This document shows positions 1 to 10,000 of a stretch of DNA of 64,000 nucleotides, one piece after another. The stretch is taken from positions 620,001 through 684,000 of the forward strand of contig NZ_CP088262.1 in NCBI RefSeq assembly GCF_021117365.1. Direction: 5' to 3'. A program made the translations under genes and the position numbers. The notes under the pieces were generated by a model that made no database searches, had not been told where the DNA came from, and worked only from the letters and a program-made list of their open reading frames with translations. The stretch is from Nocardioides sp. cx-173. Its GTDB lineage: Bacteria; Actinomycetota; Actinomycetes; Propionibacteriales; Nocardioidaceae. Position 1 is the first letter of the stretch. Every line of letters begins with the position of its first letter.

Positions 1-1232
1 GACACGGCGGCGATCGCCATGAGGTACCTCTCCGGCACGACGAGCAGGATCACGGCGACGGCAGCCGACCCGACCACCAGGCCGATGATCTTGGCCCGCG
101 CCTTGCCGAGGGTGTCGCGCCAGCTCGCCTGGAGGATCATGAAGGTGGTCATCAGCACGCTGGCGACCAGGGGGTCTCCCGGACCGAGGCTCGCAGTGAG
201 TACCAGTATGACCAGCAGCCCGAAGGCGGTGCGGAGCGCGTGCCGCACCTGGATGGAGCGCAGTCGAGCGGACGGGTGCAGGACCGCGTCGCGGAGCGCG
301 TGCCGGCTCCCACGGTCGAGCGCGACGGCGGACGTGTCGCGCTCGCGGACCGCCTGGGCCACGGTGTCGAGCGCCGCCGCGGCCCGGTCCAGCGGCTCGC
401 CGGTGGTGGGGCTCGTCGAGACGCCGCGCGTGATTCCGGGGTCGGCATCGGCGCCGGGGGCGTGCTTGTCGCGCAGCTGCTTGGCGAGGTCCGCTGCCCG
501 GCTGCGGAGGGCTGCGGCCTCCTCGGGGCGAGCAGACGCGGTGACCTCGCCGGCGCACAGGGCCAGGCGGTACTGCGAGGCCCCCTCGAGTGCGGTGGCC
601 AACCAGCGCTGGCGGCCGTCGCTGAGCCAGGTGTCGAAGGCGGTGGTGGTGGCGGCGGCCGCATCGTCGGCGACGAGGACGTCGGCGACCTGGTCGCGGG
701 TGGGCTTGGACGGGTCGGAGATCCCGAGGAGCAGCCGCAGCGCGAGCGCCACCACGACGCCGGCCACGGCGGCGGCGATCACCTGACGGTGGTCCGCCGC
801 CCCGTGGGTGGCGTAGGCGTAGGCGTACAGCGTGGTCATCCCGAGCCCCAGGCCGGCATGGTCGAAGCGCGAGCCCAGCCGGGGGAGCAGGGCGGCCACG
901 AAGCAGATCACCACGACGAGCGCGATCGCGGCCGGTCGCCAGACATCGCTCAGCAGCCGCGGGACGACGGCCCCGAGCAGCAGCAGCGGCACCATCAGTG
1001 CAGCCGTGCGCAGGTCGGCGCGCAGGGGGCCGCCCATGAAGGCGATCAGGGAGAACAGGGCCACCAGGCCGCCGATGATGGCGGCGGGGCCGGCATCGAA
1101 GGTGTCGGCGAGCAGGATCGCCGGTACGAGCACGATCACCATCAGGAGGATCACCACGGGGCTGCCGCCGGGCCGCTTGGGCCGGGTCGGCTCGTGCGCC
1201 GTGGAGGTGGCGACCTCGTCGGCTCTGCTCAC
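1..1232 (-). CDS. FUSC-family membrane transporter, C-terminus beyond window
   Basis: Polytopic membrane protein of the fusaric-acid-resistance (FUSC) type, a family that exports aromatic or other weak acids; the substrate cannot be read here. About 410 residues are visible. Six hydrophobic spans lie between residues about 26 and 158 (for example VVILLMVIVLVPAILL), followed by a charged, Ala-rich cytoplasmic stretch (about 160-330) and the first spans of a second membrane block (about 330-410), which is the family's two-halves layout. The GTG start is chosen because GGGAGGAG lies 5 bases upstream. It is divergent from the phosphodiesterase gene. A shorter FUSC protein is encoded at 41133, so the window holds two. 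Confidence 0.8.
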   Translation of the reverse strand, partial: MSRADEVATSTAHEPTRPKRPGGSPVVILLMVIVLVPAILLADTFDAGPAAIIGGLVALFSLIAFMGGPLRADLRTAALMVPLLLLGAVVPRLLSDVWRPAAIALVVVICFVAALLPRLGSRFDHAGLGLGMTTLYAYAYATHGAADHRQVIAAAVAGVVVALALRLLLGISDPSKPTRDQVADVLVADDAAAATTTAFDTWLSDGRQRWLATALEGASQYRLALCAGEVTASARPEEAAALRSRAADLAKQLRDKHAPGADADPGITRGVSTSPTTGEPLDRAAAALDTVAQAVRERDTSAVALDRGSRHALRDAVLHPSARLRSIQVRHALRTAFGLLVILVLTASLGPGDPLVASVLMTTFMILQASWRDTLGKARAKIIGLVVGSAAVAVILLVVPERYLMAIAAV

Positions 1233-1381
1233 GTCCACTCCTCCCGAGATGGAGGCATCCACCAGCAGGCTAGCCCCCGCGGGCCAGGGCGGCCGCTCGT
1301 GCGGGGCATTCTCCTGGGGCCCGCGACGCGACATGATGGGACGACCCAGGAGGCGGACGCCGTCCGGGTTGGAGGGGCCCC

Positions 1382-3478
1382 ATGGCGAGCGACGCACCGG
1401 TCTCGAGACGGGCGCGCCGACGCGGTCGGGGATGGTTCATCCTCGCGGACCTCGGGCGGTTCCTCGCCACCTGGCTGGTCTCCACCAGCATCCTGTGGGT
1501 GGCCGCCAGGCTGCTTCCTGACCTCGAGGCCTCCTCGTGGGGGAGCCTGGCCGGGGTGTCGGCGGTCAGCGGCGTCGTCGGCTTCCTGGTGCGCCCGCTC
1601 CTGGTGGAGGTCAGCGTCCGACTCGGTTGGCTGACCGTGCTCCCCCTGGCTTTCGGCACCCAGGGCGTGGTCATGCACATCGCGATGCTCATCGTCCCGG
1701 GGATCACCGCGACCTGGACGGCGGCCTTCGTGACGAGCTGGCTCTGCGCCGCCGGCGGGACGGTCGCGGCCTACCTCCTCACCGCCGGCACGGACGAGTC
1801 CCTCACCACCGCGCTCGCCCGTCGCGGCCGGTCCGTTCGTCCCCCCGACCCGGAGGTCGATGGCCTGCTCGTCGTGCAGCTCGACGGGGTGCCGTTCCCG
1901 GTGCTCCGCTGGGCCGTGCAGGCCGGCGGGGTGCCGACGATCCGCCGGTGGGTGACCTCCGGGGCCTACCACCTGCGCGAATGGACCCCGCAGCTTCCCT
2001 GCACCACCCCGGCCAGCCAGCTCGGTGTGCTGCACGGCACCGTGGCCGGCGTTCCGGGCTTCCGGTGGTACGACCGCGAGCTCGGCCGGGTCCTGGTCGC
2101 CAACCACCCCGCGGACGCGCGCATCATCGAGGAGCGGGCGAGCAACGGCCGGGGGCTGCTCTGCGAGGACGGGGTGTCGATCTCGAACCTCTTCTCCGGA
2201 GATGCCGAGAATGCGCCCCTGACGATGAGCCGGGCGAGCGCCCGTCTGGGCTCGCCCCAGACGAGGAGGGCGCTGGTCTGGTTCTTGCTCACCCCCACGG
2301 GCTTCGCCCGCAGCCTCACCCGCACGGTCGGCGAGGTGGCGAAGGAGCGCTGGCAGGCGCACGCCCAGGTGCGGTACGAGCTGGTGCCACGCGTGCGCAG
2401 GAGCTGGACCTTCGCGCTGCTCCGGGCCGTGACCAACGGCCTGCTGCGCGATCTCAACACCGCCCTGATCGCCGAGGAGATGCAGCGCGGGCGCAAGGTG
2501 ATCTACGTCGACTACGTCGACTACGACGAGGTTGCCCACCACGCCGGGCTGTTCCGGCACGAGTCCCTGGCCGCCCTCGAGGGCCTGGACCGGGTGCTTG
2601 CCCAGCTCGAGCTGCTCGCCGAGCACGCTGCCCGGCGCTATCGCCTGGTCGTCGTCTCCGATCACGGCCAGTCCCAGGGGCAGCCGTTCGCCGACCGCTA
2701 CGGCCAGGAGCTCTCCGCCCTCTGCGCCGAGCTGATGGACGAGCGCGTCCACGACTACGAGGAGGCCGACGAGGGATGGGGCAGGGCCCACGCGCTGGTC
2801 CAGGACATCGGAGAGGAGGGGGTCGCGGGCCGGCTCACGGCTCCGGCCCGTCGTCGGGTCGACCGGGAGTGGGAGGGCGACGGCAGTGGCGACCGGGGCG
2901 GCGGTGGCATCCAGGCTCCCGGCCGCGCCGTCGTCCTCGGCTCGGGGAACCTGGGGCTCTTCTACCTGCCGGGTGAGACCCGTCAGAGCCTGGACGCGCT
3001 GACGGCCCGCTGGCCGCGCCTGCTGCCCGGGCTCTGCGAGCACCCGGGCTTGGGGTTCGTCGCCGGGATCGACGAGCACGGGGTCCCCTGGGCCTACGGG
3101 GACGGTGGCCGGGTCGACCTGGTCTCGGGTGCGGTCACCGGCACCGACCCCCTGGTCCGGTACGGCGAGCACGCCAGGCGGCAGCTGCTGCGTGCGGTGC
3201 TGGACCCGATGGCGCCCGACCTCTACCTCAACAGCTCCCTGGACGAGCAGACCCTCGACATCGCGGCCTTCGAGGAGCTCGTCGGGGCGCACGGCGGCCT
3301 GGGCGGATGGCAGGACAGTGCGGTCCTCCTGGCGCCGCAGGACCTCGCCGCCTCCGTGCCGGAGCGGGTCGAGGGCGCCGACCAGCTCCACCAGGTGCTG
3401 CTGGGGTTCCTCCGGCAGTCCGGCCAGCGTCTCGAGTCGCAGGCGCCCGAGTCAGAGGTCCCGGTCACCCTCACGTGA
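1382..3478 (+). CDS. Membrane-anchored type I phosphodiesterase / alkaline-phosphatase-superfamily protein
   Basis: Two-part protein of 698 residues. Residues about 25-137 hold four hydrophobic spans resembling the holin superfamily IV-like membrane domain. Residues about 160-690 form an alkaline-phosphatase-superfamily hydrolase of the nucleotide pyrophosphatase/phosphodiesterase kind. Visible metal and catalytic positions are D168 in VVQLDG, the nucleophile region T208/T209 in PCTTPASQLG, D382 and H386 in DYDEVAHH, and D427-H428 in SDHGQ. It probably hydrolyses a phosphodiester or phosphonate at the membrane face; the substrate is unknown. The start follows GGAGGGG. The 3' end overlaps the convergent metallo-hydrolase gene by 27 bases. 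Confidence 0.85.
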   Translation: MASDAPVSRRARRRGRGWFILADLGRFLATWLVSTSILWVAARLLPDLEASSWGSLAGVSAVSGVVGFLVRPLLVEVSVRLGWLTVLPLAFGTQGVVMHIAMLIVPGITATWTAAFVTSWLCAAGGTVAAYLLTAGTDESLTTALARRGRSVRPPDPEVDGLLVVQLDGVPFPVLRWAVQAGGVPTIRRWVTSGAYHLREWTPQLPCTTPASQLGVLHGTVAGVPGFRWYDRELGRVLVANHPADARIIEERASNGRGLLCEDGVSISNLFSGDAENAPLTMSRASARLGSPQTRRALVWFLLTPTGFARSLTRTVGEVAKERWQAHAQVRYELVPRVRRSWTFALLRAVTNGLLRDLNTALIAEEMQRGRKVIYVDYVDYDEVAHHAGLFRHESLAALEGLDRVLAQLELLAEHAARRYRLVVVSDHGQSQGQPFADRYGQELSALCAELMDERVHDYEEADEGWGRAHALVQDIGEEGVAGRLTAPARRRVDREWEGDGSGDRGGGGIQAPGRAVVLGSGNLGLFYLPGETRQSLDALTARWPRLLPGLCEHPGLGFVAGIDEHGVPWAYGDGGRVDLVSGAVTGTDPLVRYGEHARRQLLRAVLDPMAPDLYLNSSLDEQTLDIAAFEELVGAHGGLGGWQDSAVLLAPQDLAASVPERVEGADQLHQVLLGFLRQSGQRLESQAPESEVPVTLT

Positions 3479-4234
3479 CCACGTCTCCCCGTGCCCGAGC
3501 CTGATCACCGTGCAGTCCGGTGCCACGGTCGAGACCTCCGCCTCGAAGGCGGCGAGGGGGCGCTCGAACCAGTCGCCGAACGTGGTCATCAGGGGTGGGT
3601 GCAAGGTGCCCCAGTGCACCGGCAGGGCGAAGCGCGCCCCGGTCGCGGCGCACGCCTGCGCCGCCTGTGCCGGTCCCATGTGGTGGGCCGACAGTCGGGG
3701 GCCCCACCCGCCGATCGGGACAATCACCACGTCCAGCCGCTCGGTCCCGGCCAGCGCCGGAAGGTCGGCCATCCGGTCGTACCAGGCGGTGTCTCCTGCC
3801 ACCCACAGCGTGGTCGCGCCCGAGCGCACCAGGTGACCGTGGGCCTCGTTGGGACGGTGCGGCAGCGGTCGGTCGTGGTGGACGGCGGGCACCAAGCGCA
3901 CCTGCAGGGCGCCCACGTCGGTCCACTCCTCCGCCCCTTGTCCGAGCAGGCCCTGCCGGCGCACCCAGGCCGCGTTGCGGCTGCCGGTGAGGACAGGCAC
4001 CCCCGGGACCATCCGCAGGGACCGGAGCTCGGCATGGTCGAGGTGCAGGTGGGAGAGGAGCACCGCGTCGGGATCTGCCCACTGCTCACGGCTCGGCCTG
4101 GGCCCCCTGCGGCGCAACACGTTGCTGTGCGTTCGCAGGAGGGGGTCGGTCAGCAGCCGGGTCCCTGCGAGGTCGCTCACCACCGTCGAGTGACCCAGCC
4201 ACGTGAGTCTCAGCCGCTCGTGAGACGAGCGCAC
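3452..4234 (-). CDS. MBL-fold metallo-hydrolase, UlaG-like
   Basis: Soluble metallo-beta-lactamase-fold hydrolase of 260 residues. The metal motif H62-L-H64-L-D66-H67 is present, followed by a VHHD turn, a metal-bridging Asp in VAGDTAWYD and a C-terminal His in LPVHWGT. The opening RLTWLGHSTV is characteristic of the UlaG/YtnP-like branch (L-ascorbate-6-phosphate lactonase and related enzymes), which act on lactones or phosphoesters. No signal peptide is seen, so it should be cytoplasmic. It is convergent and overlapping with the phosphodiesterase gene, and no sugar-transport genes sit nearby to suggest an ascorbate role. The fold is certain, the substrate is not. Confidence 0.85.
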   Translation of the reverse strand: MRSSHERLRLTWLGHSTVVSDLAGTRLLTDPLLRTHSNVLRRRGPRPSREQWADPDAVLLSHLHLDHAELRSLRMVPGVPVLTGSRNAAWVRRQGLLGQGAEEWTDVGALQVRLVPAVHHDRPLPHRPNEAHGHLVRSGATTLWVAGDTAWYDRMADLPALAGTERLDVVIVPIGGWGPRLSAHHMGPAQAAQACAATGARFALPVHWGTLHPPLMTTFGDWFERPLAAFEAEVSTVAPDCTVIRLGHGETWSREGDRDL

Positions 4235-4284
4235 TCATCGAGCGTAGCCCTGACGGCGCAGCCTGCCTCTGGACAGGTGGGGTC

Positions 4285-5424
4285 GTGACGGAGCAGGGTG
4301 CTGGCATGGCTCGACTCGGCGCGCTCGTACTGTCCACCGTCCTGATCGGCTCCGCGCTGGCGGGACCGTCGTACGCCGGGGGAGGGGGCGCCCCCGGCCA
4401 CCACGGCCCGCCGGGTGCGGGCCATGGCGACGCAGTGTCGTGGGCCGAGCGGGTCGTCGACGCCGACCAGAGCTTCCGGGGCCTGGACGCGGTCGACCGG
4501 CGGGTGGCGTGGGTGGCCGGCGGCAGCGCCACCGAGGGAGCCCCCGGACGGGTGTTCCGCACCGTCGACGGCGGGCGCAGCTGGGACGACGTGAGCCCGC
4601 CCGGCACCGAGGGGCTGCTGCTTCGCGACGTGGAGGCGCGCAACGCGAAGGAGGCCGTGGTCCTGGCCATCGGCGCCGGGGACGCGTCGCGGATCTACCG
4701 CACCACCGACGGTGGACGGAGCTGGGCCGCGGCCTTCGTCAACGACGACCCGGCCGCGTTCTACGACTGCATGGCCTTCTATCCCGGCGGCAGGCGGGGG
4801 CTGGCCCTGAGCGACCCGGTCGACGGGAGGTTCCGGATCCTCGCCACGCGCGACTCCGGTCGCTCCTGGACGGTGCTGCCGGACGACGGGATGCCGCAGG
4901 CCCCCACGGAGTTCGGGTTCGCCGCCAGCGGTGACTGTCTGGTGACCGCCGGGCGCACGGCGTACTTCGGCTCCGGGGGAGGAGCCTCGCGGGTCTTCCG
5001 CTCCGACGACTTCGGCCGGACCTGGACGGCTGCCGACTCCACGATCCCGGCCGGTGAGTCCGCTGGCGTGTTCGCGCTGACGTTCCGTACGCCGCACGAG
5101 GGGGTCGCCGTCGGCGGTGACTTCGCCGCGCCGGCCGACGGTGTCGACGCCGTGGCGGTCTCGCGTCATGGCCGGGCCTGGCGCAACACCGGGGACCTGC
5201 GCCACTTGGGCGAGGACGCCGCCTTCCTGCCGGGGCGCGGTCAGCGACTGATCGTCACGGGGGAGTCGGGTGAGGTGAGAGGGACCAGCATCAGCCACGA
5301 CGGCGGTCGCAGCTGGACGCAGGTGAGCGAGTCCGGCTACCACGCTGTGGACTGCACGCACGACGGCTCCTGCTGGGCCGCCGGCGGTGGTGGGCGCGTG
5401 GCGCGCCTCGTCTCGGGGCGCTGA
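4285..5424 (+). CDS. Secreted BNR-repeat (sialidase/photosystem-stability-factor-like) beta-propeller protein
   Basis: Exported protein of up to 379 residues built from BNR/Asp-box repeats. At least five copies of the S/T-x-D-x-G-R-S/T-W box are visible (DGGRSWDDV, DGGRSWAAA, DSGRSWTVL, DFGRTWTAA, DGGRSWTQV) spaced about 45-100 residues apart, as in six- or seven-blade propellers. A signal peptide follows the internal ATG at 4306 (MARLGALVLSTVLIG, cleavage near SYAGG), so 4306 is an alternative start to the GTG at 4285, which has AGGTGGGG just upstream. No sialidase Arg triad was identified, so enzymatic activity is not claimed. It stands alone between convergent neighbours. Confidence 0.75.
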   Translation: MTEQGAGMARLGALVLSTVLIGSALAGPSYAGGGGAPGHHGPPGAGHGDAVSWAERVVDADQSFRGLDAVDRRVAWVAGGSATEGAPGRVFRTVDGGRSWDDVSPPGTEGLLLRDVEARNAKEAVVLAIGAGDASRIYRTTDGGRSWAAAFVNDDPAAFYDCMAFYPGGRRGLALSDPVDGRFRILATRDSGRSWTVLPDDGMPQAPTEFGFAASGDCLVTAGRTAYFGSGGGASRVFRSDDFGRTWTAADSTIPAGESAGVFALTFRTPHEGVAVGGDFAAPADGVDAVAVSRHGRAWRNTGDLRHLGEDAAFLPGRGQRLIVTGESGEVRGTSISHDGGRSWTQVSESGYHAVDCTHDGSCWAAGGGGRVARLVSGR

Positions 5425-5429
5425 CGGCG

Positions 5430-7001
5430 CTACGTGTCGCCCGCGCCGGAGGTCGGGGCGGCGCCTGATCGGTCGGGCCGGCCGTGCAGATGCCGGGGGA
5501 GGGCCAGCGCCGGGATGATGATCAGCGCGGTGAGAGCGAACGCGACCCAGAAGGCGACCTGGTAGGAGTCGGCCAGGAGCGGGCCCACGACCGGCAGCTC
5601 GCTCTTGGGGATGGAGTGCAGCTCGGTGGCCCCGCCGCCGCTGCCGGTGCTCCCGCTCTCGACGCCCCCCGAGGCGAGCTTGCGGGTGAGCTCGTGGGTC
5701 AGGACCGTGATCAGGACGGCGCTGCCGAGGGACGCACCGACCTGCTGGATGGCCGACAGCGTGGGCGCTCCCCGGGACGCCTGGTCCTTGCTGAGGGTGC
5801 TGTAGGCCGAGGAGATGGTCGGCATCATGACCGCGCCGAGTCCGATGCCGCGGACGAAGAGGGCGACGCAGAGCCACACGTAGGAGGTATCCACGCCGAC
5901 CTGGGTGAAGGGGAACGTGCCGATCAGGGCCAGCACGACGCCGACCGGGACGACGTAGCCCGCGCCGATGCGGTCGGTGAGCTTGCCGGTGAGGAGCACG
6001 GCGACGATGGCGCCGAGGCCCTGCGGTGCCAGCAGCAGGCCCGCGTCGAGCGCGCCCTGGTCCCGGACGGTCTGGTAGTACAGCGGCAGCAGCAGCATGC
6101 CGCCGAACATGCCGATGGCGACGAGGAAGACCGCCGCGGTGCTGTTGGCGAAGACGCGGTTGCTCAGCAGGCGGACGTCGATGATGGAGGCGGGGCCGCG
6201 CACCAGGCTGTAGGCGACGTACAGGGCCAGCCCGACGGCGCCGCCGATCAGCCAGCCGAGGACGCCCCACTCCCCGAAGCCGCCGCGGGAGCTGGCCTCG
6301 GAGAGCCCGTAGAGAAGGGCGGCGAGGCTGCCCGAGAGCATGACCACCCCGATGACGTCGAGCCGGACCGCCGGGCCCGCTGGCGCCCCGGTGGGCAGCT
6401 TCCACACGGCCAGCGCGATGGCGAGGATGCCGACGGGGACGTTGACCACGAAGATCCAGTGCCAGGTGGTGTACTCCACCAGCAGGCCGCCGAGCACGGG
6501 ACCGAACACCGGTCCGAGGAGCATCGGGACGCCGAGGATGGCCATGGCGCTGCCCATCCGGTCGGGCCCCGCCGCCCGGGCGATCATCGTCTGCCCGGCC
6601 GGCAGCAGCATGCCGCCGCCGAGGCCCTGCAGGATGCGGAACCCGATCAGGCTCTCCATGTTCCAGGCGGTCGCGCACAGGGCGGAGCCGAGCATGAACA
6701 AGGCGACCGCCAGGATCCAGATCCGCTTGGACCCGAAGCGGTCCATGGCCCACCCGGTGACGGGGATGACCATGGCGACGGACAGCAGGTAGCCGGTCAC
6801 GACCCACTGGGTCTTGGCCAGCGAGGCGTCGAGGTCGGAGCTGAGGGTGTCGAGCGCGACGTTCACGATCGTGCTGTCGAGCACGGACATGAGCATGCCC
6901 GCCACGATGACCAGCCCGGTGACGACCACCGTGCGGTCGAGCTTCGCGGACGGCTCCGTGCCGGGGGCAGGGGCCTGGTCAGTCGAGGGGGTGCCAGCCA
7001 T
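5430..7001 (-). CDS. DHA2-family MFS multidrug exporter (EmrB/QacA type)
   Basis: Proton-coupled drug exporter of the 14-span DHA2 branch, 523 residues. Diagnostic motifs are LDSTIVNVALDTL in the first span (motif D1), the antiporter motif GPVFGPVLGGLLVE in the fifth span (motif C), and WHWIFVVNVPVG, typical of EmrB relatives. The hydrophilic N-terminus (about 25 residues) and the polar C-terminal tail face the cytoplasm. Its start is only 7 bases after the stop of the giant surface-protein gene on the same strand, so the two may be co-transcribed, although no Shine-Dalgarno sequence is obvious. No adjacent TetR or MarR regulator is present, so the inducer and substrate are unknown. Confidence 0.9.
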   Translation of the reverse strand: MAGTPSTDQAPAPGTEPSAKLDRTVVVTGLVIVAGMLMSVLDSTIVNVALDTLSSDLDASLAKTQWVVTGYLLSVAMVIPVTGWAMDRFGSKRIWILAVALFMLGSALCATAWNMESLIGFRILQGLGGGMLLPAGQTMIARAAGPDRMGSAMAILGVPMLLGPVFGPVLGGLLVEYTTWHWIFVVNVPVGILAIALAVWKLPTGAPAGPAVRLDVIGVVMLSGSLAALLYGLSEASSRGGFGEWGVLGWLIGGAVGLALYVAYSLVRGPASIIDVRLLSNRVFANSTAAVFLVAIGMFGGMLLLPLYYQTVRDQGALDAGLLLAPQGLGAIVAVLLTGKLTDRIGAGYVVPVGVVLALIGTFPFTQVGVDTSYVWLCVALFVRGIGLGAVMMPTISSAYSTLSKDQASRGAPTLSAIQQVGASLGSAVLITVLTHELTRKLASGGVESGSTGSGGGATELHSIPKSELPVVGPLLADSYQVAFWVAFALTALIIIPALALPRHLHGRPDRSGAAPTSGAGDT

Positions 7002-7008
7002 CCCGGGG

Positions 7009-10000
7009 CTAGTCCCTCAGCCGGGCGCCGAGCGGCTTGGCGACCACGACCAGGTACTTCGTGTAGTGGAAGTGCCCGTTGGAGTACACGACGCGTCGGG
7101 TGCAGCTGACGATCACCAGTCGGTGCGCCCCGGTGGTCCGGAACAGCCGGCTCGGCAGCCGCTGGGTCCGGTCGTACCTCTCGGTGCCGGTCACCTGGTA
7201 GCGGTAGGACTTGCCGCCGCGGGTGACGGTGACGACCTGGCCGGGCCTGGCGCGGCGCAGCCCCCAGAGTGCGCCCGGTCGGTCGTGCCGGTCGGATACG
7301 TGACCCGCGACCACCGAGGTGCCGATCCGGTCGCCGACGTCGGCGGACCTGCGCAGCCAGCTGGTGAGGTCGACGTCGCCGGGCAGGTTCATGTGCCCTC
7401 GCCGGACGTTCGTGGGGAGCACGGCCGCGTCGAGCCCGATGGCGCCGGCGCGGATCCTGGTCCGGGTGCCGCGCTCGGAGCCGGAGCCGGGCAGGGTGCC
7501 GGCGAAGCCGCCGTTGATCACCGGAGGCGGGTAGGACGGCTTCGCGACGGTCGTCGTCTCCGCGGCCAGGCCGCACCTGCTCCACCCGCCCCGGTTGGCC
7601 TGCGTCGGCCGGGTCCGGATCCGCCACGTGTAGACGCCGGGCTCGGAGACCCGCACCGCCGGCGTGCGCGTCCAGCCGGCCCGGGCGCGCCACGCGACGG
7701 TGCGCGCCAGGTTGGCCGATCCGCAGCCGACCGCCGCGAACGACCGGAAGGGGCCGTAGAGACGAGCGGTCGCGGGAACCCTCGTGCCACGGGCGAGGCC
7801 GGTGATGCGGACCCGGTCGTAGAAGGGCTGTCCGGGCTCGACCCGCTTCTCCGACGTTCGCGTCCGGATGACCGGTCGTCCCGGCGCGGGGGGCACCAGG
7901 CTGTTCACGGTGGCGGAGTCGGAGTTGTTGTCGAGGTTGCGGTCGATCGGGAAGGCGCCGCTGCGATCGGACGAGGCCGTGTTCGTGAGCGGACCCGAGC
8001 GGGTGACCCGCGCGGTGATCCGCAGCAGCGCGATAGCGCTGCTGGTGGCGGTCTCGGTCGGCTCGAGCCGGCCGACGTCCCAGACGCCGGTGGCGGGATC
8101 GTAGGTGCCGACGAGGGGCTCGCTGCTGACGTACGTGAGGCCCGGTGGCAGGACGTCGTCGACGGTGACGTCCTCTGCCGTGTCGGGCCCGAGGTTGCGC
8201 AGCCCGACCGTGAAGGTGACGGTGTCGCCGAGAGCCGGGGTGGGGTCGTCGACGGTCTTCGTGACGGCGATGTCCGCGGCCGGGATGAACAGCTCCTCGA
8301 TGTCGACGTTGTCGTCCGGGTTCGGGTCGTCGACGCGGGACTGCTGGATCGCGACCAGGTTGCGGTAGTGCCCCGAGGCGTCGTCGCCGACCAGCACCGA
8401 GACCGTCAGCGTCGCCGTCTCACCGGCTTCCAGCCGAGGGATGGTCCAGACGCGTGTCGTCTCGTCGAACGTCCCGCGGTCGGCGGTGTGCCCGGTGATG
8501 TTCGCCTGGATGAGCGCGGGGTCGTGGGCGATCGTGTCGTCCGTGGCGTTCGGCCCGTTGTTGGTGACGGTGATCGTGTAGACGACCGTGTCCCGCGGCT
8601 GGGCGACCTCCCGGTCGGCGGTCTTGGTGATCGCGAGGTCGGCGAGCTCGACGAAGGTGGCCGTGGCCGAGGCCGAGTTGTTGGTCGGATCGACGTCGCG
8701 CTGGTCCAGGTTGGACAGGCTGGCCGTGTTGCTGCGCTCCCCCACGGTCGTGCCGGTCACGGTGATGGTGAGGGTGACGGTGGCACCGACCGGGATGGAG
8801 CCGACGGTCCAGGTTCCGGTGGCGGCGTCGAAGGTGCCGTCGCCGCTGGCGGACACGAAGGTCAGACCCTCCTGGAGGAGGTCGGTGAAGACCGAGTTCG
8901 TGACCGTGGTCGCGGGCTGGCCGGGGACCGGATTGTTGGTCGCGGTGACGGTGAACACCGCGTCCTGCCCGAGCGGGATCTCAGAGGCAGATCCACCGCC
9001 GGCCGCGGCGACGGACTTGGTGACGGCGACGTCGACCGCCGGGGCCAGCGTCGTGACGGTGGCCGTGGACTCGTTGTCCTCGGGGGTCGGGTCGTCGAGA
9101 AGCGGCGCGTCGACCGTGACCAGGTTGACCTTGGTACCGACCGTGTCGAGCCGGGCGGTGACCGTCAGGTCCGCGGAGTCACCAGGCCCGAGCAGGCCGA
9201 CGTCCCATCGGGCTCCGGCGACGTCGACGGTGCCTTGGGAGGGGACGCTCTCGAGGACCGTCACGCCCTCGGGGCCCGCGTCGGTGACGTAGACGCCGCG
9301 CACCGGGTCGGGGCCGCGGTTCAGGACGGTCACCGAGTACGTGACCGTGTCCCCGACCACTGCCTCCTCCGGGGAGGCTCCCTTGACGATGACCAGGTCG
9401 GCAATGGGGGTGCGTACGTCCACCGTCGCCGCCGCGGAGTTGTTGGCGCTGTTGATGTCGGCGGGAGACACAGTGGCGAGGCTGACCGCGTTGGTGAACG
9501 TCCCCGTAGCGCTGGTGCCGAGGACGAAGTCGTAGGTCGCGGTTGCGCCCACGGCGAGGGAGCCGACGGTCCAGATGCCGGTGTCCGGGTCGTAGCTGCC
9601 GTCGCCACCGGAGTCGGTGCCCAGGTAGGTCAGCCCCGGGGGCAGCTCGTCGGTCAGGGTGATCCCGGTGCCGGGGCGCGGGCCCAGGTTCGTCACCGTC
9701 ACGCGGAACGTGACCGGCTCCCCGGCCGCGACCTCGTCGGAGCCGATGACCTGCTTGGTGACGGCCAGGTCGAGGGAGCGCGGGTTCAGGGTCACGGTGG
9801 CGCTGTTGTTGGACGCATTGGTGTCCAGCTGGTCGAGCCGAGTCAGGCTCGCCGTGTTCGAGACCACCGCGTTGGTGTCGACCCGGGCGGTGATGGTGAG
9901 GGTCACCGTGTTGCCGACCGCCAGCGCGGGGATGGACCAGGCGCCCGTCCCCGCGGTGTACGTGGACGGCTGAGGGCCTGAGGTGGCGGCCGTCTGGAAC

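Noticed and set aside
240..1634. Long plus-strand reading frame rich in Gly/Ala/Arg opposite the FUSC gene
   Set aside because: Typical shadow frame of GC-rich DNA; the antisense FUSC gene has membrane spans and a good ribosome site.
6814..9981. Very long plus-strand frame opposite the MFS and surface-protein genes
   Set aside because: Composition is extreme (Gly/Arg/Asp), with no domain; the minus-strand DUF11 protein is clearly real.
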